From Streptomyces sp. NBC_00376 (GTDB taxonomy: Bacteria; Actinomycetota; Actinomycetes; Streptomycetales; Streptomycetaceae): a stretch of 64,000 nt of DNA. Position numbers and translations under genes: made by a program. Position 1 is the stretch's first letter. Each line of letters starts with the position of its first letter. Of this stretch, positions 42,123-50,854 are shown piece by piece. The stretch is from assembly GCF_036077095.1 (NCBI RefSeq), contig NZ_CP107960.1, positions 2,046,001-2,110,000 of the forward strand, written 5' to 3'. Below the pieces are notes generated by a model. That model made no database searches and was not told the origin of the DNA. It saw only the letters and a list, made by a program, of their open reading frames with translations.

Positions 42123-43007
42123 TCAGCGGGCGGTGTCGGACGCCTCTCGCAGGGCAGTGCCGGACACCTCGCGCACGGCGGTGGCGACCGGCTCCAGCAC
42201 CTCGATGGGGCGCAGCAGGTCCCCGTAGCCGATCGGCGGCGTGCCGGTGCGCGCCATCTCCAGGAACACTTCGAGGCCGGGCAGGCAGTAGTCCGCGCCC
42301 GGGGTCAGGGTCTGCTGGACCATGCTCTGCCGGGTGAACGTCATTGCGTGGAAGGGGATCTGATCCGCACTGCCGGGCTTGACGAGGTTCACGACGACGC
42401 GGGTGTCACCGGCGGTGAACGATGCGACGACGGTGGTGCCGGTGATGTCGGTCCGTACGCCGGAGATCTCGCCGGGGGCGAGCCGCAGGGCGATGTCCAC
42501 CGCGTGGATGCCGTAGAAGAAGATCCCGCCGTGGTCGCCGGCGGGGTCGGCGGGCCCGGACACCACGACCAGCTCCGGCCGGCCTCCCGGCGCGGACCGG
42601 GCCACCAGCGCCTCGGTGTCCGGGATCCAGCGGAGCGCCGAGGACGAGGTGAGCGGCGCGCCGTGGGCGCGTGCGGCGCCGATCATGATCCGGGCGTCCG
42701 CGACGGTGCGGCTGAGGGGCTTGTCGACGAAGACCGGAAGGCCCTGGGCCAGGAAGGGGACCGCCTGGTCCCGGTGGTTCGCGCCGTCCCGGTCCGCGAC
42801 GACGACGGCGTCGACCAGCCCGAGCAGGCCGGTCGGCTCGTCGACGATCGCCGGTATCCCTCCGGTGCCCGCCAGCGTGACGTTGCGCCGGCCGCGCCCA
42901 CCGCTGAGCGCCACGACGCGCGCGTCGCCGCCGGCCTTCTCGACGTTGAGGTGGCGGACGATCTGGTCGACATGGCTGTTGTCGGTGCCGACGATCCCGA
43001 TGCGCAT
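42123..43007 (-). CDS. Gfo/Idh/MocA family oxidoreductase, second copy
   Basis: 294 residues from the ATG at 43007 with a GAAGGGAAGC RBS; the frame extends to 43259 without coding quality. The Rossmann motif is degenerate (RIGIVGTDNSHVDQIVRHL instead of GxGxxG). AVVVADRDGANH and the FVDKPLS equivalent of EKP follow. It is shorter than the 28.3-kb paralogue and probably NAD(P)-dependent. TDNSH replaces the usual glycine-rich loop, a feature seen in some members. No partner genes are evident; it lies upstream of the ArsR-type gene by 292 bp. Confidence 0.8.
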   Translation of the reverse strand: MRIGIVGTDNSHVDQIVRHLNVEKAGGDARVVALSGGRGRRNVTLAGTGGIPAIVDEPTGLLGLVDAVVVADRDGANHRDQAVPFLAQGLPVFVDKPLSRTVADARIMIGAARAHGAPLTSSSALRWIPDTEALVARSAPGGRPELVVVSGPADPAGDHGGIFFYGIHAVDIALRLAPGEISGVRTDITGTTVVASFTAGDTRVVVNLVKPGSADQIPFHAMTFTRQSMVQQTLTPGADYCLPGLEVFLEMARTGTPPIGYGDLLRPIEVLEPVATAVREVSGTALREASDTAR

Positions 43008-43606
43008 CCGGAGAGCTTCCCTTCGAGGTGACAGGCTCGGGCCTGTCCGGCGGATCATGGCCGGGGTCGCCCCGCAGCGGCCCGCCGCATCCGATTGACC
43101 GGAACCCGGCTGACGGGGAGCCGACGGCCCGGCCGGTGCGGCGCGGCGCACGGTCGAGTTTCGCACAGCCGCCCAGGCGTCCGAAGTCCCGTCGAAGAGC
43201 AGGCCACAGGCCCCTCGACCGGCTGCCCCGCTCTTGTTCCGCCCCATTCGATGCCGCATCCAACCCGGTCAAATGGGGCCAAGGCGACACTTTTGATCAA
43301 TGAAACATTTCGCGGGGATGAGAATATATTGCTCGCCTATTTCAAGCCGTTTCGAACCCGGAAATAGTTCTACCGACTCTTCGCATCCAAACCCTCACGG
43401 ATTCCGCTCGCCCTATGCCAGCATGAAGCCTCCGGAACCGCGCTATTCGAGTCGGCGTCCCTGTGCAAGGGGATGCGTGCAGACAGGACCGGAGCGAACC
43501 GGACCGGGCCGAACCGGGCCGGACCGGCAACTGTTCCGAACGGCGATCAGCGCGCGACCAGGTCCTCACTGGGTCGGCCGACCGTGCGATCAGGGGGTAG
43601 GGGTCA
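43008..43606. other. Non-coding spacer with an AT-rich patch
   Basis: No convincing gene on either strand. Bases ~43285-43400 are markedly AT-richer than the window (TTGATC at 43293, then AATATATT near 43323). This is followed by a run of CCGGACCGGG/CCGAACCGGG words at about 43490-43530. It separates the minus-strand genes from the plus-strand NTPase cluster and likely holds that cluster's promoter. Confidence 0.5.
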
Positions 43607-45568
43607 TTGACCGGAAGGATCGAACGAGGATGTCCGGTCTGCGGAACACCTGACGAGGGCGCGGCTCTCTGTGTGCTCTGCGGATGGCGGATGTACGGGG
43701 ATCCGGTCCTGGGGGAAATGACCGAGGAGGAAGAGGAGTCCGCCACCGCCGCGTTGCGGGCGGCGGAGCACGCCTGGGACGTACGGGCGGCGGAACTGGC
43801 CTTCGCCGACGACGACGGCCCGGCGAGGCCCGCGTCGCTGCTGCGGGGCGGTCCGGCGGAGCCCGGGGAGCGGACTCGGCGGCAGTGGCCCCTTTACCCG
43901 GGAAAACTCCCGGCGCATGACTCCGCGCAGGGCCGGCAGGCCCTCGCCGACCTGATCGACGGCCGCGTCGACGCGTTGTTGTTCGTCGAATTCACTCCCG
44001 ATCGCATAAACGTGATCAAGGCCGTCACGGACGCGTACGGAATACCCCGGCAGAACGACGCCGGGACCACGAAGTGGGCCTCGGCCGTTCCGTCGCTCGA
44101 CCGCCGTCCGGAATTTCTCCGATTCCAGCTCGCGGGTGGAATCGGCACGCTCCCGGTACCCGGCCGCCGGGATTTCGACACGGCGGTGACGCGGTGGCTC
44201 CGGGAATTCGTCCCGCCCCCGTACGCCCGCTCGATCGTGCTGGTGAACCGCCGCTCCGGCTGGGCCCTGCTGGACCGGGCGGTGGCCCTGCTCCGCGCCG
44301 CGTATCCGCCGAGGGCCGAGCTCGGCCCGGCGCCCGCCGTACCGGACGGCGCACCCGGGACGGACACCACGGACACCCGGGACGCGGTGCGCGAGGCGCT
44401 GCGCACCGCGCCGCTGCGGGCCGACCACACGCTGTTGCTCGCCCGGGTCGACCAGGGGACCGGCGCGGTTCGCACACACGCCCATGTGCTCTTTCCCGCC
44501 GGTTCCCGGCTCCGGCCCGGGGAGACGGCGACCGCGGAGATCACCGTGTTCGGCGGGCCCGCCGACCGGGTGCCGGTGGTACTGCCCGTACTGGCCGCCG
44601 CGGGCCGGGACGGCTCGGGGACGGTGGTGCTGTCCGCCCGGCAGACCGCGCTCACCGCGTTCGCCCCGGCGCGGCTGGCGTTCGTGCTGCGCGGCCCGGG
44701 GGAAGTGACGCTGGCCGGGCCGGAGACGGGGGCGCCCGGCACCGGGGCGCCGAGCCGGCCGGCGGCCGGGCGGCCGGACGGCGGGGCGACGGACAGCGCC
44801 GCCGGCTGCCCCCCGGCGGATGTCTCCGCGCTGGTCGGCCGCCTTCCCCGCGGCATCATCCGGCCCCCCGCCCTGGAAGTCGTCCTCACCGTGGAGATGA
44901 GCGGTGCCGAACCGGCGGAGACCGCAGAACGGCTGGCGTTCGCCCAGGAATTCATCGCGGCCCTGGCCCGCCGCCCCGGCTCCGGCCGGAGCCTGCGCGT
45001 AGGCGTCGTGGGCCACTACGACCACGTCGTCCACGAGAACAGCTACACCCCGCGCTCCGTGCTGCTGCTGACGGTCCCGCCCGGCCCCGCGACGGCCGCC
45101 CGGTCCGCCCTGGCCGGCTGGCGGCCCGCGCGGCGTGAACAGGACACCGCCTCCTCGCTGGAGGACGCGCTCCGAAAGGTCCGGCTCACCATGGCCGGTA
45201 CGGACAACGCCCCGCACCCCCGCGCCGAGCGGGCCGTGCTGATCGTCGGCCGCCGCCCGCCCGGACTGCCCGAGCAGCACGACGTGGTGCCGTCCTGTCC
45301 GCTCGGCGCCGACTGGCGGACCGAGCTGAACAGCCTGCGGGCGCGGGGGGTCCGGGTCATGGCCCGGCTGGACCGCGCCCAGCCGCACGTGGACGGCCCC
45401 GCGAGTCCCGTGCAGCGTTACACCGCCGCCGCGTGGGACACGCTCTCCGCCGGCCGTCCCTTCCTCCGGGGCAAGGACAGCGCGGCCTCCGTGGCCGACG
45501 CCCTCGCCCCCGCATGGCGGTGGGACGGCCCGCCCTGCCGCCTGGCCCTGGCCACTCCCCTGCTGTGA
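43607..45568 (+). CDS. Zn-ribbon protein with degenerate vWA-like domain; first gene of NTPase cluster
   Basis: 653 residues from a TTG with GGGGGTAGGGG upstream. The N-terminus is a zinc ribbon CPVC-x12-CVLC. A middle segment (about 115-235) includes DALLFVEFTPDRINVIKAV. The C-terminal ~200 residues look like a von Willebrand A fold without a good MIDAS: VVLTVEMSGAEP where DxSxS is expected, then LRVGVVGHYDH, SLEDALRKV and RAVLIVGRRPP. I know no named function. It is followed after 29 bp by the GTPase gene and is presumably an adaptor or recognition component of the same complex. Confidence 0.75.
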   Translation: MTGRIERGCPVCGTPDEGAALCVLCGWRMYGDPVLGEMTEEEEESATAALRAAEHAWDVRAAELAFADDDGPARPASLLRGGPAEPGERTRRQWPLYPGKLPAHDSAQGRQALADLIDGRVDALLFVEFTPDRINVIKAVTDAYGIPRQNDAGTTKWASAVPSLDRRPEFLRFQLAGGIGTLPVPGRRDFDTAVTRWLREFVPPPYARSIVLVNRRSGWALLDRAVALLRAAYPPRAELGPAPAVPDGAPGTDTTDTRDAVREALRTAPLRADHTLLLARVDQGTGAVRTHAHVLFPAGSRLRPGETATAEITVFGGPADRVPVVLPVLAAAGRDGSGTVVLSARQTALTAFAPARLAFVLRGPGEVTLAGPETGAPGTGAPSRPAAGRPDGGATDSAAGCPPADVSALVGRLPRGIIRPPALEVVLTVEMSGAEPAETAERLAFAQEFIAALARRPGSGRSLRVGVVGHYDHVVHENSYTPRSVLLLTVPPGPATAARSALAGWRPARREQDTASSLEDALRKVRLTMAGTDNAPHPRAERAVLIVGRRPPGLPEQHDVVPSCPLGADWRTELNSLRARGVRVMARLDRAQPHVDGPASPVQRYTAAAWDTLSAGRPFLRGKDSAASVADALAPAWRWDGPPCRLALATPLL

Positions 45569-45597
45569 TCCGCCGTTCCGGTACGAGGAGAAACACC

Positions 45598-46806
45598 ATG
45601 TCCGTTCCGTACTACGACCCCAACGAGGACCCGCAGGACCCGGGCGACCCCTCCGCACCGGAGGATCCGCAGCCGCCCCGCTCCTTCCCGGAGGACACCA
45701 CCCTGCACTGGCCCGACCCCGCCCCGCGGTCCGCCGCCCGCCCGGAGGAGACGGGGACCGAGTACTACCCCGACCACCCCGCCTCGCAGCCCTCGTACTC
45801 CGGATTCGACGGCTCCCTGGAACCGGAGGAGGTCCCGAGGCCCCCCGGCGGCATGGCGGCCGCCGGCAACGACCGGATCCGCATCGCGCTGTGGGGCGCT
45901 CCGCGCTCGGGCAAGACGTCCTACCTGGCCGCGATGCCCATCGCCGCGATGCAGCAGCAGCGCCAGGGCCGCCCCAACTGGGTGATCAGCGGGATGAATC
46001 CGGAGTCCAACGAATTCCTCACCTCCGGTGTGATCCAGCTGGCGAGCGACCGGGTCTTCCCCGAGGCCACCGTGGGCGTGCGGTCGCTGTCCTGGTCCTT
46101 CCAGGGCGAGGAGACGGCGAACGCCTCGTTCCGCAAGCGCCGCGACGTGGGCTTCGTACTGGAGGTCCAGGACGTGGCGGGCGAGGTGTACGGGAGGGAC
46201 GTCGAGCACGCCCTGCGCCCCCGGGTCCTCGACCAGCTGACCCGTTCCCAGGGGCTGATCTACCTCTTCGACCCGCTGCTCGACGGCGAGCAGTCGACCA
46301 ACAGCTTCGACTTCCTCTACTCGATGCTCAACGAGCTCAACACCCGGGTCCGCAACGCGGGCCGGCTCCACCGCAACCGGCTGCCGCACCATGTCTCCGT
46401 CTGCGTCACCAAGTTCGACGACCCCAAGGTGTTCCGCCCGGCGGTGGAGGCCGGCTGGGTGACGCAGGACTCCGTGGGTTCCCGGCTGCCCCGGGTGCCC
46501 GCCGAGCAGGCCGCCCACTACTTCCAGTGGCTGTGCGACGAATTCCGGGGCTCCAACGCCCGGCTCGTACGGGACGGGCTGCTGAACTTCTTCCACCCGC
46601 AGCGCATCTCGTACTACGTCTCCTCCGCGATCGGCTTCCGGCTCAACCCCCAGCACATCTTCGACTACCGCAATTACCTCAATGTGGAGACCGTCGACCG
46701 TGTCCCCCGGATCCGCACCTCCCCCGTACCCATCAACGTCCTGGAACCGCTGACCGAGCTGGAGAGCCGGATCCGGACGGCCGCGCGCAGGCGGCGGCCA
46801 TGGTGA
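45598..46806 (+). CDS. TRAFAC-type GTPase (double-GTPase/DO-GTPase-like)
   Basis: 402 residues; the ATG at 45598 has ACGAGGAGAAA upstream. The first ~85 residues are disordered and Pro/Asp-rich. The G-domain then shows G1 GAPRSGKTS (about residue 100), G3 VQDVAGE (DxxG, about 191), G4 TKFD (about 270) and a G5-like SSAIGF. The linker between G1 and G3 is long, as in GTPases that co-occur with GAP1 proteins in bacterial conflict systems. All catalytic motifs are intact, so it should bind and hydrolyse GTP. It is coupled to the next gene by overlap. Confidence 0.82.
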   Translation: MSVPYYDPNEDPQDPGDPSAPEDPQPPRSFPEDTTLHWPDPAPRSAARPEETGTEYYPDHPASQPSYSGFDGSLEPEEVPRPPGGMAAAGNDRIRIALWGAPRSGKTSYLAAMPIAAMQQQRQGRPNWVISGMNPESNEFLTSGVIQLASDRVFPEATVGVRSLSWSFQGEETANASFRKRRDVGFVLEVQDVAGEVYGRDVEHALRPRVLDQLTRSQGLIYLFDPLLDGEQSTNSFDFLYSMLNELNTRVRNAGRLHRNRLPHHVSVCVTKFDDPKVFRPAVEAGWVTQDSVGSRLPRVPAEQAAHYFQWLCDEFRGSNARLVRDGLLNFFHPQRISYYVSSAIGFRLNPQHIFDYRNYLNVETVDRVPRIRTSPVPINVLEPLTELESRIRTAARRRRPW

Positions 46807-49457
46807 GCGACCGGTCCGGCGCCGCGGGGCTGCCCGCCGAGTGGGCGGTCCTGGGCAAGCACCCGGGCCAGAGCATGGGGTACGAGGTGCTGGCCGGCAG
46901 CCTGCCGAGCACCCGCGCCCAGCGCTATCTGTGGAGCGCCACCACCGGGACCCCGGACGCGCGCGAACCGGCCAGCGGCCTGCCCTGGCGGGTGTTCCTC
47001 AGCGGCGCGGAGAAGGAGACCGGTTCGGTCTGCGCCGTGGTGGACACCGGCTGGGACGGCTCCAAGGACGGTACCGGCAGGCCCAGTTACACCTGGCGGC
47101 TGCTGCTGCTCGAATGGAGTGCGGCCAGCCGTGCCGGGGTCACCTGGACCGCGCTGGACCGGGCCGTCTCCCTGGCCGCGTCCGACTCCGTTCCCCGGGC
47201 CGCCACCGTGACCCCGGTGCGCACCCCCGCCACCGAACTGGCGGGCACCGTGGACCGGCTGGGCTTCGAGTGGGCCGCCGGGATGGCCGCTCTGCTGCTG
47301 GACGGCCACCAGCTGGTGATCACTCCGCCGCCCGGCGGCGTAGTCCCCGACGTCGCCGAGCGGGTCCGGATGCTGGACGCCATCTGCTCGCTGCTGCCGT
47401 ACGGCTGCCGCGCCTGGCTGAGCGGCGCCACCTGGACCGGCAAGGCCGAGCACGGTCTGCGGCTGGTCTTCGCCGCCGCCGCCCGGACCGGGCAGCAGGA
47501 GGTGGCGCTGCGCACCGGCCGCCCGCCGGCCCCGCAGGGCGAGGCGGCCCGCACCTACCTCGCCGAGCTGCTGCGGGTGCGGGCGAAACGGGAGTCGACC
47601 ACCGACGTGGTGGCCCATCTGCTCGCCGCCACCGTCGCCGTTCCGCTGCGCGAGCCCGGCACGGCGGTACGCGTCCTCCAGGAACTGGACCTGCTGGACT
47701 CCGTGCTGAACGACATCCGGCGGGGGCGCGGCAGGGTCGACGACGTACAGCGGCTGCTGGATCTGCAGGCGGCCGGGTCACTGGACGAGCAACGGCTCGG
47801 GATCCTCGTCTCCTTCCTGGCCGGGTGCGCCCGGCGTCCGGACGGCGCGGCCGCGCGGGCCGTGCTGACCCGGCACTGGACACCGCGGGTCCCGGACCTG
47901 CTGGCCGCCGATGTCGTCTCGCACGCGGCGTCGAAGGAGACGCTCACGCTGGCCAGGGGGTACCTGGAGCTGCTGCGCGGTCTTGAGGGGCCGCATCCGG
48001 GCTCGTTCGAGCGGCTGTTCACCGTTCTGGCGGCCACCGAGAGCTACGACCCCGCCTGGGTCGGGTCGCTCGCGTACATGGTGGAGAGCAAGTTCGGGCA
48101 CACCTCCGAGGCGGTCGACCGCATCCTGGTCGACTCGCGGGAGGCCGGGACGGCCTGGCTGCGGGTGCTGCTGGGGGACCGGGTCCGCGACCTGAGGCCG
48201 CTGTCCCGCCTGGTGGCGCTAGCCGGGCAGGTCCGCGTCGAACACAGACCGGGCTGGCTGCGCTTCGCCGGGGTCCTGACCGGGCAGACCGGTCCGGCCG
48301 AGGTCTTTCCGGGCGACGCCGCCGAGTTCGCCTCGGCGCACGAGGACGCGTGGCGGATCGCTCTGGAGACCGCGCGTCAGCACGGCCGGCCGGTCGTGTT
48401 CGGACTGATGTGGGACGTCCTGCGGCAGGCCGTCTGCAGTGGCGGGCAGCGTGACGTACTGGCGCTGCTGGACGCCCTGCTGCCGCCCGGGGCGCCGGAC
48501 CTGCTGCCGGAAGCGGCTGCCGACGCCGACCTGTTGCGGGTGCTGGCCGGGCTGAACGGCGCCGATTCCCGGCTCGCCCTGTCGATGTCCCGGCTGCGGC
48601 GGCTCTCCGTCGACCCCGCCGTTCTCGACGACTACGCCGCCGCGATCGCACGACGGACCGAGGGCGACCCCGCGTTGAAGGACCGGGTGGTCGAGGCGCT
48701 GCTCGGCGACGAGCCGGACCCCGGCAACTCCTGGGCGGTGCTGTCCTGGTGGATCCGCCGGCGGCCCAGCACCGAGGCCACCGTGCGGGACGGGCTGGCC
48801 CGGCGGCTCGCCTCGGCCGACTACTCCCGCTGGGTCGGTATCGACCTCCCCGAGGACCTGGTCGACAGCCTGGCCTACCGCAGCGGCCTGGGATGGCTGC
48901 GGCCGGTACAGCGGCTGCGGGTCGCCGCCCGCGGCCGCGCCGAGGTGAGCGAGTTCAGCCGCATCATCGCCGACGCCTGCCCCGACCGCCGGTTCTCCGG
49001 CCCCCTGCTGGACGAGATCGCCTCGCTCATCGGGGACTTCGGGGCGTGGTGGGCCTTCGACCTCACGACGGAGCTGGACCAGCGGCTGCCCGGTCTCGGG
49101 TTCGCGGTGTACGAGGCGCTGGGCAGCAGCCCGTTCCACCGGGAGGTCCGCGACCGGCTGGTCCGGTACAGCGCCGACGAGGAGAACCGCCACCGCCGGA
49201 TCCTCGGGGCGCTGCGCGCCGCCGCCCCCGGCCACGACCGGCCGCCCCAGCGGCCCGCGTACCGTCCGCCGCCGAACCCGGCCGCCGGGCCCGTCCCCGG
49301 CGCCGCTCCGGCCGCGCCGCCACCTCCGCCGCAGCCTCAGCCGCCGGCCACCGGGTACCCCGATCCCCCCGACGACCGGACCGTCGCCCAGCAGTACCAG
49401 GCGGACGACCAACGCCGCGGGCTCCTCGGCCGGTTCAAGAACCGGGGGCGTCCGTGA
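46800..49457 (+). CDS. GTPase-associated protein 1 (GAP1)-like protein
   Basis: 885 residues from the ATG at 46800 (GTG 46803 also possible), overlapping the GTPase stop. The N-terminal signature GKHPGQSMGYEVLAGSLPS followed by FLSGAEKETGSVCAVVD fits the GAP1 N-domain as I remember it. The middle and C-terminal parts (about 300-810) are alpha-helical, repeat-like and Leu/Arg-rich. The end is a Pro-rich linker with a basic tip (LLGRFKNRGRP). There is no catalytic motif. It probably forms a scaffold for, or regulates, the neighbouring GTPase. Confidence 0.78.
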   Translation: MVSDRSGAAGLPAEWAVLGKHPGQSMGYEVLAGSLPSTRAQRYLWSATTGTPDAREPASGLPWRVFLSGAEKETGSVCAVVDTGWDGSKDGTGRPSYTWRLLLLEWSAASRAGVTWTALDRAVSLAASDSVPRAATVTPVRTPATELAGTVDRLGFEWAAGMAALLLDGHQLVITPPPGGVVPDVAERVRMLDAICSLLPYGCRAWLSGATWTGKAEHGLRLVFAAAARTGQQEVALRTGRPPAPQGEAARTYLAELLRVRAKRESTTDVVAHLLAATVAVPLREPGTAVRVLQELDLLDSVLNDIRRGRGRVDDVQRLLDLQAAGSLDEQRLGILVSFLAGCARRPDGAAARAVLTRHWTPRVPDLLAADVVSHAASKETLTLARGYLELLRGLEGPHPGSFERLFTVLAATESYDPAWVGSLAYMVESKFGHTSEAVDRILVDSREAGTAWLRVLLGDRVRDLRPLSRLVALAGQVRVEHRPGWLRFAGVLTGQTGPAEVFPGDAAEFASAHEDAWRIALETARQHGRPVVFGLMWDVLRQAVCSGGQRDVLALLDALLPPGAPDLLPEAAADADLLRVLAGLNGADSRLALSMSRLRRLSVDPAVLDDYAAAIARRTEGDPALKDRVVEALLGDEPDPGNSWAVLSWWIRRRPSTEATVRDGLARRLASADYSRWVGIDLPEDLVDSLAYRSGLGWLRPVQRLRVAARGRAEVSEFSRIIADACPDRRFSGPLLDEIASLIGDFGAWWAFDLTTELDQRLPGLGFAVYEALGSSPFHREVRDRLVRYSADEENRHRRILGALRAAAPGHDRPPQRPAYRPPPNPAAGPVPGAAPAAPPPPPQPQPPATGYPDPPDDRTVAQQYQADDQRRGLLGRFKNRGRP

Positions 49458-50854
49458 GCGCCGTCGCCATCGACATCGGCTCCCGGTACGCCCGGATCGC
49501 CCGCGTCGGCGCGCACGGGGCGCCGGAGCTCGTCGAGTTGCCGGGGGCGGTCCCCGGCGAGGGCCTGCCGGTTCCGGCCGGGGAGGACGGCGGGCGTGAC
49601 GCCGCCCTGCGCGCGGCCTACGCCGCGTACGTCGGGCAGCACGGTGTCCCGGACCGGTTGGTGATCGTCGCTCCGCGGCCGGACCGGTCCGGGCCTGCGG
49701 GCCACGGGGCCGACGCGTCGGCCGGTCTGCACGGGACCGGCCGGACGCCGCCGCTGAGCGTCCTGAGCACCCCGCACGCCGTGCTGGCCCTGCTGCGGCA
49801 CGCGGGGACGGCGACGGCCGGCCGGTACGTGGTGTGCGACCTCGGTGCGGCGGCGGCCGAGGTGTCGGTGTGCGTGGTGACGGCCGGTGCGGTCGCGGTC
49901 GCCGGGTGCGCCCGGCACGCGCCCGCGGACGGGTACGGGGCCGGTTTCGAGGCGGCTCTCCTGGCGGAGGCGGGCCTGCCCTGCGACGAGGCGGGCCGCC
50001 GGGTGCTGGCCGGGCTCCGGGCCGAGGACGGCGCCGCGCTCCGTCTGGACCTGGCCCTCGACAGCGCCGGACGCAACCCGGACCGCTACGACGCCACCGC
50101 CGTCCACCGCGTGGCGGGGCGCAACATCACCGCTGGCACGGTCCGCCTGGCCCTGCGCCGGCTCGCGGCCGGACTGGACCTGGCGACGGCCGAAGCGCTG
50201 GACGGCGCCGCTCCCGCTCCCGCTCCAGCTCCCGCGGAGGAAGCCTCTCCAGCTGAAGAAGCCGCGCGGGCGGCGGTCGGCGGGCTGGTCGCGGTGGGCG
50301 GCACCGCCCGGTTCGCGCCGCTGCTGCGGCATCTGACGGGCGGCGGGTGGCCCCTCGTGCCGCTACCCGCCGGCACCGATCCCGCGCTCGCCGCGGTGTA
50401 CGGCGCCGCGCTCGTCGCGGCCGGCCTGGCCGATCCGGCGGACCGCTATCCGTACGCCGTGTGCGTGGGCGCCCATCGGACCGTGGCGGGGCGGCCGGAG
50501 AACCAGGAGCTGCTGGTCTGCGGGGCCGGGCTCCTGGAGCCGGGCGGCGCGGCGGTCTTCGCGGAGGCGGGCGGGGAGCGGCTGCGGGTGCGGACCGGGC
50601 CGGCGGGAGCCGCGGCCGGGCGGCCCGTGGAGGTGCGGGTGCGCGATCCCGAGGGTGCCGTGAGCGTGCCGGTGCGCACCCTGGCGCTGCCCGGTGGCGC
50701 CGAGGACGACCGTTTCCATCTGGGTGTCCGCCTCGCCGTGGACGGGACGGCCCGGCTGGTGCTGCGTCCGCTGGACGCGGGGGCGCCCGCGGAATTCCCG
50801 CTCGGTGAACTGCCGACCGATCTCAGGACCGATCCCAAGGGAGTGCGTCTGTGA
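49454..50854 (+). CDS. Hsp70/ASKHA-fold protein
   Basis: 466 residues from a GTG overlapping the GAP1 stop (GTGA). Actin/Hsp70 nucleotide-binding motifs are present: phosphate-1 AIDIGSRYARIA (residues 5-16), phosphate-2 VVCDLGAAAAEVSV (about 127-140) and adenosine motif VAVGGTARFAPLL (about 279). The C-terminal ~120 residues form a beta-rich domain that could correspond to a substrate-binding part. It is truncated compared with DnaK (about 610 residues). It probably binds ATP and remodels a partner in the cluster. Confidence 0.82.
   Translation: MSAVAIDIGSRYARIARVGAHGAPELVELPGAVPGEGLPVPAGEDGGRDAALRAAYAAYVGQHGVPDRLVIVAPRPDRSGPAGHGADASAGLHGTGRTPPLSVLSTPHAVLALLRHAGTATAGRYVVCDLGAAAAEVSVCVVTAGAVAVAGCARHAPADGYGAGFEAALLAEAGLPCDEAGRRVLAGLRAEDGAALRLDLALDSAGRNPDRYDATAVHRVAGRNITAGTVRLALRRLAAGLDLATAEALDGAAPAPAPAPAEEASPAEEAARAAVGGLVAVGGTARFAPLLRHLTGGGWPLVPLPAGTDPALAAVYGAALVAAGLADPADRYPYAVCVGAHRTVAGRPENQELLVCGAGLLEPGGAAVFAEAGGERLRVRTGPAGAAAGRPVEVRVRDPEGAVSVPVRTLALPGGAEDDRFHLGVRLAVDGTARLVLRPLDAGAPAEFPLGELPTDLRTDPKGVRL

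Noticed and set aside
43300..43653. Plus-strand open frames in the AT-rich spacer
   Set aside because: Composition lacks the codon bias of the neighbours, there is no RBS and no recognisable motif.
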